Shown here one piece after another: positions 42,407 through 52,787 of a stretch of 64,000 bases of DNA. The translations under genes were made by a program, and so were the position numbers. The notes below the pieces were generated by a model that was not told the origin of the DNA, did no database searches, and saw nothing but the letters and a program-made list of their open reading frames with translations. This stretch comes from an uncultured Anaeromyxobacter sp. (GTDB lineage: Bacteria; Myxococcota; Myxococcia; Myxococcales; Anaeromyxobacteraceae), in assembly GCA_903855945.1 (NCBI GenBank), contig CAIOAK010000205.1, positions 1 through 64,000 on the forward strand. Reading direction: 5' to 3'. How positions within the stretch are numbered: the stretch's first letter is position 1; the number at the start of each line of letters is the position of its first letter.

Positions 42407-43402
42407 CTACGGCCGCGCGATCTCCCGGGCCAGCTCGACGATCGAGAGGGGAGACGACCCCTCCGCCTTGTTGTTCACGATGACGAGCCCCTGCTTGCCG
42501 CGCTCCGCCGCGCGCCGGACGAGGGCGGCCACCGAGGTCCGGCTCTCCGGATCGGGGTCGGCCAGGCGGTCGAACGGGGCGTAGAGATCGCGAGCCTCCT
42601 CGTACCCGCGCCCGTGCCCGAGCATCCATCGCACCACGAGCAAGGGCTGCGCCTCCACCGGCGCCACCGCGGACTGGGCCTCCAGGGAGGGCATGGAGGG
42701 GTGCACCGTGAACCCGTGCGACGCGCCCGCCGCCGCCAGCGCCGCGGCGTAGGCGGCGCCGAGGAGCTCGACGTTCCGGATCTCCACCGCGTACGGGACG
42801 CCCGGAGGGAGGGCCGACAGGAAGGTGCCCAGCCGCTCGGTGAACCGCCCCGGGTCGCGGGAATGGGCGCGGGGGAGGGGCGGGAACTGGAAGAGGAGCA
42901 CGCCCAGCCGGTCGCCCAGCCCCTCGACGGCCGGGGCCACCACGGCGTCGCGCGCGAAGGACGGGTCGAGCCAGCGCGGGTTCTCCGCGCCAGCGCCGCG
43001 CCCGTCCCGCAGCCACGGGAAGGTGCAGCGCTGCGAGGCCTTCACCAGGAAGCGGAAGCCGTCCGGCACCTGCGCGGCGTGGTGCGCGAAGGCCGGGGCG
43101 GACAGCGGCGAATAGAAGGTCCGGTCGATCCCCGCGGCGCGGAGCAGGGGGTGACGTGCGTAGGCGACGAGCCCCCCGGCGGAGAGCGCCTCCGCGGAAT
43201 GCCGCCCCGCCCAGACGAGGCCGTCCCATCCCGGGAAGGACCACGACGAGGTCCCCATCCGGATCTCCGGCGGCAGCTGGGTCGCCAGGTCATTCACTTT
43301 AAGTGAAATAGGAGCGGCATTTACCCCGCGTGACGAGAGGGAGCCGAAGAGGCCCAGTTGCTCGGGGGACGAGGACCCCCGCGCTCCACGTTGCGCCGAC
43401 AT
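42407..43402 (-). CDS. DUF72 (YecE-like) family protein
   Basis: 331 residues with a TIM-barrel DUF72 domain: MGTSSWSFPGWDGLVW, EALSAGGLVAYARHPLLRAAGIDRTFYSPLS, RFLVKASQRCTFPW, LGVLLFQFPP, YAVEIRNVELL and VIVNNKAEGSSPLSIVELA. DUF72 proteins are widespread, with no proven activity. The first 45 residues are a non-conserved Ser/Gly-rich lead; the ATG at 43402 may be one of several possible starts. It ends 7 bases from the convergent PLP enzyme gene. Confidence 0.83.
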   Translation of the reverse strand: MSAQRGARGSSSPEQLGLFGSLSSRGVNAAPISLKVNDLATQLPPEIRMGTSSWSFPGWDGLVWAGRHSAEALSAGGLVAYARHPLLRAAGIDRTFYSPLSAPAFAHHAAQVPDGFRFLVKASQRCTFPWLRDGRGAGAENPRWLDPSFARDAVVAPAVEGLGDRLGVLLFQFPPLPRAHSRDPGRFTERLGTFLSALPPGVPYAVEIRNVELLGAAYAAALAAAGASHGFTVHPSMPSLEAQSAVAPVEAQPLLVVRWMLGHGRGYEEARDLYAPFDRLADPDPESRTSVAALVRRAAERGKQGLVIVNNKAEGSSPLSIVELAREIARP

Positions 43403-43553
43403 GTAGGGAATCTAGTCACTTCGGGTCATGCGCGCCCCCCGGATGGGTAATAAAGAGCTGCGCACGTCCCGTGAATGATGGTCAGGGTGGACTGTTCACG
43501 GTACTTCCGCTGCCGATCACTCCGGGTTACAGATCCATCCGCAGGGAGGAAAC

Positions 43554-44192
43554 GTGGGCCACGGGATGGTGCGACGGAGCGTGCAGGCGTCGGTGGCGGC
43601 CCTCGGGGCGGTCATCCTGCTCCTGCCGTGCACCGCCGGCCTGCATCCGTCCCCCCTCGCGCAGTCGGCCGCCGAGCCGCGCCCGCTCGACCCGCTGGCC
43701 GCGCACGTCCTCGTCCGGAGTCCGTCACTGCCCGTGAATGACGCCACGGAGCTCGCCACGGTGGTCCGCGAGGAGTCCAGCGCGGCCGGCCTCGACCCGA
43801 TCCTCGTCCTCGCCGTCATCGGCGTGGAATCGGGGTGGGAGACGCACGCGGTCTCGGAGCGGGGAGCCCGCGGCCTGATGCAGCTCCGGCGTGCGGCGCT
43901 GGAGAGCGAGGAGCGGCAGGCGGGCGTCGCCCCCGGGGATGCCCACGACCCGGTCCACAACGTCCGCATGGGGATCCGCTACCTGGGCCGGATGGTGGCC
44001 TCCTTCGGCGATCTCGACCTGGCGCTCACGGCCTACAACTCGGGCCCCACCCGGACGCTCTCGGCGCTCCTCGCGGTCGAGGACATGCCCGACGGGATGC
44101 TCGCCTACGCGCGCAAGGTTCGGCGCGAGGAGCGGCGCATCCGGCGCGAGATGCCGCACGCCCTCCTCACCGTGGCCCAGGCGTCGGGGTAG
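43554..44192 (+). CDS. Exported lytic transglycosylase (SLT domain)
   Basis: 212 residues from a GTG with an excellent ribosome site (GGAGGAAAC). A signal peptide (about 1-40) precedes an SLT domain: LAVIGVESGWETHAVSERGARGLMQL with catalytic Glu in VESG and the GARGLMQL loop, then DPVHNVRMGIRYLGRMVASFGDLDLALTAYNSGP with the AYNxGP motif. It cleaves peptidoglycan with formation of 1,6-anhydroMurNAc. The 5' gap of 151 bases to the divergent DUF72 gene holds no clear promoter. Confidence 0.9.
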   Translation: MGHGMVRRSVQASVAALGAVILLLPCTAGLHPSPLAQSAAEPRPLDPLAAHVLVRSPSLPVNDATELATVVREESSAAGLDPILVLAVIGVESGWETHAVSERGARGLMQLRRAALESEERQAGVAPGDAHDPVHNVRMGIRYLGRMVASFGDLDLALTAYNSGPTRTLSALLAVEDMPDGMLAYARKVRREERRIRREMPHALLTVAQASG

Positions 44193-44203
44193 ACTCCCGG
44201 TCC

Positions 44204-44851
44204 ATGCCCCGAAGGACCCTTCTCCGCCCCGCGCCGGCGGCCTGGACGCGCTCCGAGCTCGCCGCCCTGCGCCGCCTGCGAACCCCGGCCCGCATCCAGG
44301 ACTTCCTGGATGCGCTCTCCTACCGCGCCGAGGACGCTCCGGCCTGCCCGCGCCGCGTGCTCGCCGAGCGGACGGCCCACTGCTACGACGGGGCGCTCTT
44401 CGCCGCGGCGGCCCTGCGGCTGGCCGGCCACCCGCCGCTCCTCGTCGACCTGCAGGCGGTGCGGGACGACGACCACGTGCTGGCGGTCTTCCGGGAGGGC
44501 GGGTGCTGGGGAGCCATCGCCAAGTCGAACTTCGCCGGCCTGCGCTTCCGCGAGCCCATCTTCCGCAGCGTGCGGGAGCTCGCCACGAGCTACTTCGAGA
44601 GCTACTTCAACCTGGAGGGGGAGAAGACGCTGCGCCGCTACTCGCGCCCCTTCGACCTCTCGAGGTTCGACCGGCTCGGCTGGACCTTCGACGAGACCTG
44701 GCTGCCCGACATCGCGGGGCGGCTCGACGCCTCCCGGCACCACCCGGTCCTCCCGCCGGCGCGGGAGCGCCGTCTTCGCCCGGTGGACGACCGGTCGATG
44801 CGCTCCGGGATGGTGGGCACCGACCTGGCCGGCGTCCACCGGAACGGCTGA
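44204..44851 (+). CDS. Transglutaminase-like cysteine protein, unknown role
   Basis: 215 residues. TAHCYDGALFAAAALRLAG and DDDHVLAVFREGGCWGAIAKSN form a Cys…His(…Asp/Asn) arrangement like the transglutaminase-like fold, where the Cys heads a helix and His sits on the next strand before a VxR/W. The RSVRELATSYFESYFN and LRRYSRPFDLSRFDRLGWTFDETWLPDI stretches are distinctive but unassigned. No signal peptide. It follows the transglycosylase by 11 bases. The frame stays open after its TGA for another 79 codons. Confidence 0.55.
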   Translation: MPRRTLLRPAPAAWTRSELAALRRLRTPARIQDFLDALSYRAEDAPACPRRVLAERTAHCYDGALFAAAALRLAGHPPLLVDLQAVRDDDHVLAVFREGGCWGAIAKSNFAGLRFREPIFRSVRELATSYFESYFNLEGEKTLRRYSRPFDLSRFDRLGWTFDETWLPDIAGRLDASRHHPVLPPARERRLRPVDDRSMRSGMVGTDLAGVHRNG

Positions 44852-44950
44852 GGCGGCGAGCGCCATCTGGGGAACACCTGGATCGCCATCACCTCCTGCT
44901 CCTGGGATGGTGCCGGATCCGCGGGATCTCGCTGCGGCGGCCTGCTCGGG

Positions 44951-45088
44951 GTGGCGGGGATCGCGCTCGTCTTCTGGCCGGAGTTCCGGCACCTGCAGGC
45001 GGGGGACGGTGCGTTCCTGGGTTCCGCCCGGGCCGGCCACATCGCCGTGGTGATCGCCGGGAACCCGGTGGTGCTGCGCCTCCGCTAA
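44951..45088 (+). CDS. Possible 45-residue membrane peptide after the transglutaminase-like gene
   Basis: The frame of the previous gene remains open past its TGA to a TAA at 45086-45088. It codes believable protein (…VAGIALVFWPEFRH…AGHIAVVIAGNPVVLRLR). The only usual start inside is a GTG at 44951. The stop shares CTAA with the convergent nitronate monooxygenase stop, like several true pairs here. It could be a small gene, the severed tail of the previous gene, or chance. Confidence 0.3.
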   Translation: MAGIALVFWPEFRHLQAGDGAFLGSARAGHIAVVIAGNPVVLRLR

Positions 45089-46242
45089 CCGAGGGCGGCT
45101 TCCCGCAGGGCGCCGTCCTGGGCGTCGAGGGCCACGTCCATGTCGTCCACGATGGCCTGCACGGAGCGGAGCTCCCCCACCTTCGTCTCGGGCAGCCGCA
45201 CCAGGCTCTGGCCCGTGTAGTAGAGCCCCTGCACCTCGTCCCCCTGGGCCACCGCCCGCAGCAGCGCGTCGGTGATGCAGAAGCTCTCCTGGAAGTTGCT
45301 CGCCCGGCACTTGCAGAGCCCCTCGGCCAGGCACTCGATGCAGGCCTTCTTTCGCCCCATGTAGCCGGAGGGGCCGAAGTACCAGGCCTTCGAACGGGGA
45401 GGGTAGCTCTTGCCGGCGGCCAGCCCGTCGGTGAACGGGCTGCGCACGGCGCGGGCCTTCATGCCCTTCACACAGCTCGTGATGATGGCGACGTCCTCCG
45501 CCTTCTTGCCGAGGTGGACCTGCTTGAAGGTGGGGTGGGCGTCGCCGTCGCTGGAGGCGATGAAGCGGGTGGCGAGTTGCACGCCCGCCGCGCCCTGGGC
45601 GAAGTAGCGTCCCAGGTCGGAGGCGTGGACGCCGCCGGCCGCAACCACCGGCAGCGACGTGGCGGCGCAGACCTCCTCCACCAGCGTGGGCAGCGGATGG
45701 CCGATATCGCCGATGTGCCCGCCCGCCTCGGCTCCCTCGGCCACCACCCACTCGGCGCCCCACTTCTCGTACATGGCCGCGAGCCGTCCCGAGGAGACGA
45801 TGCCCGCGAAGGGGGTGCCGGCGTCGCGGCACCAGCGGATGATGTCCCGGGAGATGCCCGCCCCCTGGACGAGGAAGGAGACGCCCTCGTCGAGAGCGGT
45901 GCGGGCGGAAAGCTCGAAGTCGGCCTTGTTGATGGCGGCCATCAGGTTCACGCCCACGAAGCCGCCCGGCGCGGTGGCCTTGGCGCGCTGGATCTCGGCG
46001 CGCAGGTGCTCGGGCGTCTTGATCACGGCGGAGATGGTGCCCACCCCGACGAAGCGGCGGGATCGGGCGGCGGCGACCTTTCCGGCCAGGCCGTCGGAGG
46101 CGTGGATGCCCATGCCGCCCTGCACGAGCAGCCGCTTTCCGGAGGCGACGATGGCCGCGATGGCGGCGCGATCGAGCTTGGGAGCCGGCGCGGGGGCGGT
46201 GGACGGAGCGGACGACGTGAGGTTCTCTGCGGCCATCGACAT
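45085..46242 (-). CDS. Nitronate monooxygenase family flavoprotein with Cys-rich C-terminus
   Basis: 385 residues from the ATG at 46242 (GGAGCGAAC before it). The FMN-binding TIM barrel shows VQGGMGIHAS, GGFVGVNLM, GAGISRDII, VAEGAEAGGHIG (FMN phosphate/His region), LPVVAAGGVHAS and GAAGVQLATRFIAS. The C-terminal extension contains C-x2-C-x5-C-x-C-x9-C (KACIECLAEGLCKC…FC), which could bind a metal or Fe-S cluster. Typical NMO proteins are about 320-360 residues, so the tail is an addition. FabK-like enoyl reductase is an alternative. Confidence 0.82.
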   Translation of the reverse strand: MSMAAENLTSSAPSTAPAPAPKLDRAAIAAIVASGKRLLVQGGMGIHASDGLAGKVAAARSRRFVGVGTISAVIKTPEHLRAEIQRAKATAPGGFVGVNLMAAINKADFELSARTALDEGVSFLVQGAGISRDIIRWCRDAGTPFAGIVSSGRLAAMYEKWGAEWVVAEGAEAGGHIGDIGHPLPTLVEEVCAATSLPVVAAGGVHASDLGRYFAQGAAGVQLATRFIASSDGDAHPTFKQVHLGKKAEDVAIITSCVKGMKARAVRSPFTDGLAAGKSYPPRSKAWYFGPSGYMGRKKACIECLAEGLCKCRASNFQESFCITDALLRAVAQGDEVQGLYYTGQSLVRLPETKVGELRSVQAIVDDMDVALDAQDGALREAALG

Positions 46243-46445
46243 GTTCGCTCCGGGTGATGCAGTCGGGAGGGGAGGACGCACCCTACCCGGGGCGTGTCAT
46301 GCCCATGTCACGGCGAGCGAAACGTCGGAGCGCCCGGATGGCGCAGCGCGGCGTAAACAATGCTTTCCGGGGTCGCCCGGACGGGGGAAGAGGCACGACG
46401 GCGGCGCGTCGACAGGCGGGCCGGGACATGATTACCTCCGGCGCC

Positions 46446-48508
<2,063 letters not shown>

Positions 48509-48512
<4 letters not shown>

Positions 48513-49318
48513 GGCGCATCTGCGTCCTCGCCCAGAAGGGCGGCGTGGGGAAGACCACCGTCAGCCTGAACCTGGCGGTGGCCTTCGCCCGGCTGGGTCG
48601 GCGCACGCTCCTCGTGGACCTCGACCCGCAGGGGGGCGTCGGCCACTCGCTCGGTCGGGACGACACGGCGCTGCACGGCCTCGCCGATGTGCTCATGGGG
48701 CGGGTCGCCCCGGACAAGGGGCCCATCCGCACACGCCTTCCCGCCTTCTCGGTCCTGGCGCGCGGGCGGCTCGATCCGATCGACGCGGTGGAGTACGAGG
48801 AGGCGCTGCGGGGCGGGGCGCTCGCCCGGGCGCTCGACCCCGTGGAGCCGGGCTACGACCTCGTCCTGTACGACACACCCGCCGGGCTCGGTGCGATCAC
48901 CCGCGCCGCGCTGGCCCGCGCCCACTTCGCGCTCGTGCCCTTCCAGGCCGAGGCGCTCTCGGCACGCTCGGTGTCCCATGCGGTGCGGGTGGTGGACCAC
49001 GTCCGGGAGAACGAGAATCCGGCGCTGCGGCTCCTGGGCATCCTTCCCACCATGGTCGATCGGGCGAGCGCCGACGCGGTGGCCGCACTGGGGCAGGTCT
49101 GGGAGAGCCAGCCTCGGGTGCTCGAGACCGTCATCCCCCGGGCGACCATCTTCGTCGAGGCCAGCCGGAAGGGTGTCCCGATCTCCTTCGTGCACGGTCC
49201 GGCGGCTCCGGAGGCGCGGCGATTCGGGATGCTCGCGGACGAGCTGGAGCAGGCGATGGAGCGGATTTCCCGAGAGGAGGGCGCGGCCGATGAACCCACC
49301 GGGCAGCAAGAGCACTGA
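48509..49318 (+). CDS. ParA/Soj-family ATPase without an adjacent ParB
   Basis: 269 residues, GTG start. The deviant Walker A KGGVGKTTVSLNLA at the N-terminus, LLVDLDPQGGVGHSL (switch I/A'), YDTPAGLGAITRAAL (Walker B region) and VPFQAEALSARSV define a ParA/MinD-type ATPase. No parB gene follows; instead a Roadblock-like gene overlaps its 3' end by 29 bases. Orphan ParA proteins position chromosomes, protein clusters or motility machinery. The unusual upstream neighbour is an exported peptidase, sharing a 4-base overlap. Confidence 0.88.
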
Positions 49319-49760
49319 CGGAGGATTCCTCCCCTTTCGCGCAGCCCAGGCGCTCGGCGGCTCGACGCGGGACACCGCGCCCGTGCAGGCCGAGCCCGAG
49401 GCCGGCGCGACACGGGCCGAGGCCTGGGACTCCCTGCTCGGATGGTGCGACCGGGCGGGCATGGCGGACGGAGGGCTGCTGACCGATCGGGAGGGAAACG
49501 TTCTCGAGATCCGCGGCGCGCCACCGCCCTGCGACCCCGCAGCGGCGGCGAGGAGCATGGTCGATGCCCTGGCCGGGGCTCCGGCAGCCGGACCCGAGGG
49601 GGTTGCGGCTGCGCTCGACCTCGGTGCCACATGGATCACCGGATTCGGCGTGACCACCCCGGCCGGCACGACATACACGGCAGTCTTCTGGGGGCGGGCG
49701 CCGCTGCGCGCAACCATCCGCGCTCCACTCGCGCGCTGGATCGGAGAGGTGCTCGGTTAA
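49290..49760 (+). CDS. Roadblock/LC7-like (MglB-type) protein
   Basis: 156 residues. After a variable 40-residue lead come GGLLTDREGNVLEIRG, typical of the Roadblock beta-strand pair, a helix (AARSMVDALAG), and a FGVTTPAGTTYTAVFWG strand. Roadblock proteins regulate small GTPases or ATPases; the 29-base overlap with the parA-like gene argues they act together. Detection is by eye. The TAA stop lies in a TTAA shared with the convergent selenoprotein gene. Confidence 0.6.
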   Translation: MNPPGSKSTDGGFLPFRAAQALGGSTRDTAPVQAEPEAGATRAEAWDSLLGWCDRAGMADGGLLTDREGNVLEIRGAPPPCDPAAAARSMVDALAGAPAAGPEGVAAALDLGATWITGFGVTTPAGTTYTAVFWGRAPLRATIRAPLARWIGEVLG

Positions 49761-49990
49761 GTCTTCACCCGCCGTGCGATCTCCCCGAGCAGTTCCTCGG
49801 TGTCGGGCCACTCGCCGGTCGCGAGCTTCGAGTGGATCACTTGGCCGCCGAGGGTGACCTCGAGGGCCCCCCGCCTCCCGGGCTTGAACTCGACGTCCAC
49901 CTTTCCGGCAAACCGCCTGGTGATGGCCTGCCCGAGACCTCGGGCACGGGGGAGGTAGTTTCAAACCAGGCAGTATTCGATGGTGACCAT
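49757..49990 (-). CDS. SelW/Rdx-family selenoprotein (in-frame UGA = Sec)
   Basis: 77 residues when the UGA at 49963-49961 is read as selenocysteine. The N-terminus MVTIEYCLVU shows the family CxxC/CxxU redox motif on a short beta strand; after the UGA the frame continues NYLPRARGLGQAITRRF, VDVEFKPGRRGALEVTLGGQVIHSKL and GEWPDTEELLGEIARRV, all typical of SelW/SelT/SelH (Rdx) proteins. A hairpin 15 bases after the UGA fits a bacterial SECIS element. GGGGGAAG precedes the ATG. The protein is a small thioredoxin-fold redox protein; its partner is unknown. Simple ORF calling would break it at UGA. It converges on the Roadblock-like gene with a TTAA shared stop. Confidence 0.85.
49930..49945 (-). 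promoter_or_regulatory. Bacterial SECIS-like hairpin of the selW-type gene
   Basis: On the minus strand GCCCGA-GGTC-TCGGGC forms a 6-base perfect stem whose apical loop contains GGUC, the loop seen in the E. coli fdhF SECIS (AGGUCU). It starts 15 bases after the UGA, within the distance accepted for SelB-dependent Sec insertion. It lies inside the coding sequence and encodes ARGLG, which is conserved in the family, so protein constraint also shapes it. Confidence 0.7.
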
Positions 49991-50113
49991 TCTTCCCCCA
50001 TGACGCCGAGGGCCCCGGCTCGCAACCACCTCGCCCGCCGCATCCCGGGATCGGGAGCGACGGGGAGGGGCAGGCGAGGCGCGGGGCCCGGCTGCCGGGA
50101 TACCGGCGACGAA

Positions 50114-50305
50114 CTAGACCTTGACGATGCAGTCGGTCGGGCAGACGGCGATGCAGGCCATCTCACCGCCCTGGGCAGCGCACTCGTCGCACTTCTCGGC
50201 GTCGATCACGTAGGCGTCGTCGCCCGAGGCGATGGCGGTGTTGGGGCACTCCGGCTCGCAGGCGCCGCAGCTGGTGCAGTCATCGACGACGATCTTGTTG
50301 GCCAT
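50114..50305 (-). CDS. fdx: 2[4Fe-4S] ferredoxin (Alvin/nif-type)
   Basis: 63 residues. First cluster motif CTSCGACEPECP; second cluster CDEC-x8-C-x3-CP (CDECAAQGGEMACIAVCP), with the 6- to 8-residue insertion and longer C-terminus characteristic of Allochromatium-type ferredoxins of very low potential. It carries electrons for low-potential reactions. GGAG precedes the ATG. The 123 bases between it and the selenoprotein gene, on the same strand, show no feature. Confidence 0.92.
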   Translation of the reverse strand: MANKIVVDDCTSCGACEPECPNTAIASGDDAYVIDAEKCDECAAQGGEMACIAVCPTDCIVKV

Positions 50306-50484
50306 CTTGGTTCTCCAGTTCTTCGGTTCTTGGAAGGGATTGGAAATGCTCGGTCGCCGTCCCTTGCACGGCGCGCGCCACCATGGTCGGAAAGTCGAAT
50401 CCCCCTGTTCCCGGCAATTTATCGATTCAAGGTCCGGAGGAACTTGCGGCGAAGGGGGGTGTGACCGCAAAAAGTGCGGGGAAT

Positions 50485-50505
50485 ACAGGAGAATTCCGGT
50501 CCTGT
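50485..50505 (-). terminator. Hairpin downstream of the glutaminase gene
   Basis: ACAGGA (50485-50490) and TCCTGT (50500-50505) form a 6-base stem with a 9-base loop, 9 bases after the glutaminase stop; a second hairpin CCGCA-AAAAG-TGCGG lies at 50465-50479. No long T-run, so the terminator call is moderate. The remaining 160 bases before the ferredoxin gene show AT-rich promoter-like sequence without a clear pair of boxes. Confidence 0.4.
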
Positions 50506-50514
50506 TTGGAAACG

Positions 50515-51531
50515 CTACGGAGCCTGCCCCTTGCGAGCCTTCACCGAGTACGGGTTGGCGTCGAGCGCGCTCGACACGTCCCGGATGGCCCGCTGGGCGC
50601 GGACGCTGTTTCCGGTCGCGTCGAGGGGAGGGGAGAACACGGCGATCCCGAAGCGCCCGGGAGCGACGGCGAGGATCCCGCCACCGACCCCGCTCTTGCC
50701 CGGGAGCCCGACCTGGTAGAGCCAGATGCCCGAGTCGTCGTACAGGCCGGCCGTGGCCATGATCGCCAGGATCCGGGGAACGTTGGCAGACGAGACGACC
50801 TGCTTCCCCGTCACCGGGTTCCGTCCGCCGTTGGCCAGCGTGGCCGCCATCACGGCGAGGTCGTGGACGTTCACGGAGATGGCGCACTGGCGGGTGTAGA
50901 TGTCGGTGCTCTCGCCCGGGTCGAAGTAGAGCCGGCCGTAGGCCTGCATCAGCTTGGCGATGGCCTGGTTCCGGCCGTTGGTCGCGGCCTCCGAGCGGTA
51001 GACCGTCTCGTCCACCGTGAGCTTCCTCCCGGCGGCCTCCTCGTGGATGGCGAGGATGCGGGCCCACTTCTCCTCGCCGGTCGCGCCCTCGACGAGGCTC
51101 GTCGTGGCGATGGCCCCGGGATTCACGAAGGGGTTCATCTCGGCCCCCTTGTGCTGCTCGATGGCCACGATGGAGTTGAAGACCTGCCCGGTGGCGTCGA
51201 CGCCGATCTTGTCCAGGACCGCCTTCGCCCCCGAGTGCTCGATCACGCTCGCCAGCGTGAACACCTTGGAGATCGACTGGATGGAGAAGCGCGCCGCCAC
51301 GTCCCCCTTCTCGAACACCTTGCCGTCCACGGTGACCACCGAGATCCCGTAGAGCTTCGGGTCCACCCTGGCGAGCGCGGGGATGTAGTCGGCGTTCTTC
51401 CCCTCCTGGAGCGTCCGGTATTTCTCCCAGGCGGCGTCGACCGCGACCTCGATCGGATCGGGAGGAGCCGCGCGGGCGGCCAGGGAGAGGGAGAGCGCGA
51501 GGAGAACGGCGAGCGAGCGTGCGAGATTCAC
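50515..51531 (-). CDS. glsA: Exported glutaminase (GlsA family)
   Basis: 338 residues from the GTG at 51531 (GAGG 8 bases before it; a GTG at 51540 is less well placed). Signal peptide about 1-22 ending LAARAAPP. The beta-lactamase-like glutaminase domain has the Ser-x-x-Lys nucleophile in IQSISKVFTL, NPFVNPGAI, NGRNQAIAKLM, and AVSVNVHDLAVMAATLANGG-like tail block. It hydrolyses glutamine to glutamate and ammonia; here the signal peptide puts it in the periplasm, unlike cytoplasmic E. coli GlsA. Next to porin-type genes, it may feed the glutamate supply. Confidence 0.9.
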   Translation of the reverse strand: MNLARSLAVLLALSLSLAARAAPPDPIEVAVDAAWEKYRTLQEGKNADYIPALARVDPKLYGISVVTVDGKVFEKGDVAARFSIQSISKVFTLASVIEHSGAKAVLDKIGVDATGQVFNSIVAIEQHKGAEMNPFVNPGAIATTSLVEGATGEEKWARILAIHEEAAGRKLTVDETVYRSEAATNGRNQAIAKLMQAYGRLYFDPGESTDIYTRQCAISVNVHDLAVMAATLANGGRNPVTGKQVVSSANVPRILAIMATAGLYDDSGIWLYQVGLPGKSGVGGGILAVAPGRFGIAVFSPPLDATGNSVRAQRAIRDVSSALDANPYSVKARKGQAP

Positions 51532-51547
51532 GGAGTCCACCTCGGGG

Positions 51548-52771
51548 TCACCACGTGTGCGCGTAGTCGACGCGGAACGAGAACTGGAGGCGATAGTCGG
51601 TGCCCACCGCGCCCCCCTTGTCGCGCCGCTCGCCGTAGAGGAACTCGGCCCCCGCCATCACCGCGGGGATGGGGCGGAAGAGCAGGTTGGCGGAGGCGTA
51701 CTGGCCGAGCTCGAAGGCGGCCGGGGTCTGCTGGTCGGTCGTGAACATGCGGGTCATCGACCACCCGACCGAGCTCGAGAACTGATCGCTCCAGGCGTGG
51801 TCGTAGTAGGCCACGAGACCGAGGAGCGGCAAGGCCTTGGCCGCGTCGTTCTCCGGCGCGAGGTCGAAGGTGGCGTCGTTCATGTAGGCGGCGATGCCGG
51901 CGCCGTACACGGCCTGAAGTCGAAGGTGGTCCCGCTTCCAGAGGTTCACCACCGAGGAGAGGCTGGCGCCCCAGCCCGTGGTGTACCCCCACTGGGAGTC
52001 CGTGGTCGCGGTCTGGAGCACCTGGTACCCGAGCCAGCGGAGGATCCCCGACGCCTGCACGTGCCCGAAGCCCCCCGAGAAGCGGTAGCGCGCGGTCACG
52101 TCCGGGTAGCGGGTGTAGCTGGTCGCTCCGACCAGGGGATCCACGCTGCCCCCGCTGCCGCTGTCGATGGCCAGCCCGGGCGCCTCGATGGCGACGGCGA
52201 GGGAGTGCTCGCCGGAGAGCGGTGTCCAGCGGAGCTGCGGATTGCGCAGGAAGACCATGCCGCCCGGCCCCCAGTAGTCGATGACGTCGGGGAAGACGTC
52301 CACGTCCATGAAGAGGCTCTGGGTCTGCCCGGCCAGGAACTGCCAGAACTCGGCGTAGGCGAGCCGAAGCCGGATGGTGGTCTGGCCGACGTGGACGCCC
52401 ACGCCGAAGAGGTCGAACTCGAACTGGGCCCGGGCCGGCGCGAAGCCGGTCGGGACCTCGCCCCAGACGCCGAAGCGGGTCTGCTTCACGCTGAAGCTGG
52501 TCTCGCCGTCGGGCCCGAACTGCCCGGGCAGGACGGGGATGGTGGTGAAGCGCAGGGTGTCCTTCCAGTCCGGGGCCACCCGCTTGAAGTCGCCGATCAC
52601 GTCCAGCTGGGCGAAGCCGTAGATCTTGAAGATGGGCTTCGAGACCTCGGCTGGCGGCTCGCCGGCGGGCACCTGCACCTCCGCCGACGGCGCGGCCGGC
52701 AGGGCGGCGAGGAGGAGCCCCGCCACGAGGGCGAGGGGACGGAAGGTGGAGGGATGTGCCCGGCTCTGCAT
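51548..52771 (-). CDS. DcaP-like outer-membrane porin
   Basis: 407 residues: signal peptide about 1-30, then beta-barrel strands. FKIYGFAQLDVIGDFKRV, FSVKQTRFGVWGEVPTGF and FEFDLFGVG match DcaP-like trimeric porins; the C-terminus ends in an alternating aromatic strand (LQFSFRVDYAHTW) closing on Trp, as in outer-membrane barrels. DcaP-type porins admit dicarboxylic or negatively charged compounds. It is 16 bases upstream of the glutaminase gene. Confidence 0.8.
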   Translation of the reverse strand: MQSRAHPSTFRPLALVAGLLLAALPAAPSAEVQVPAGEPPAEVSKPIFKIYGFAQLDVIGDFKRVAPDWKDTLRFTTIPVLPGQFGPDGETSFSVKQTRFGVWGEVPTGFAPARAQFEFDLFGVGVHVGQTTIRLRLAYAEFWQFLAGQTQSLFMDVDVFPDVIDYWGPGGMVFLRNPQLRWTPLSGEHSLAVAIEAPGLAIDSGSGGSVDPLVGATSYTRYPDVTARYRFSGGFGHVQASGILRWLGYQVLQTATTDSQWGYTTGWGASLSSVVNLWKRDHLRLQAVYGAGIAAYMNDATFDLAPENDAAKALPLLGLVAYYDHAWSDQFSSSVGWSMTRMFTTDQQTPAAFELGQYASANLLFRPIPAVMAGAEFLYGERRDKGGAVGTDYRLQFSFRVDYAHTW

Positions 52772-52787
52772 GCGGAACTCCGTTCGA

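Noticed and set aside
44849-44851. TGA after the transglutaminase-like gene as a second selenocysteine codon
   Set aside because: No Cys-type redox motif precedes it and no hairpin with a G-rich apical loop begins 13-20 bases downstream; only an immediate GGCG/CGCC pairing is seen.
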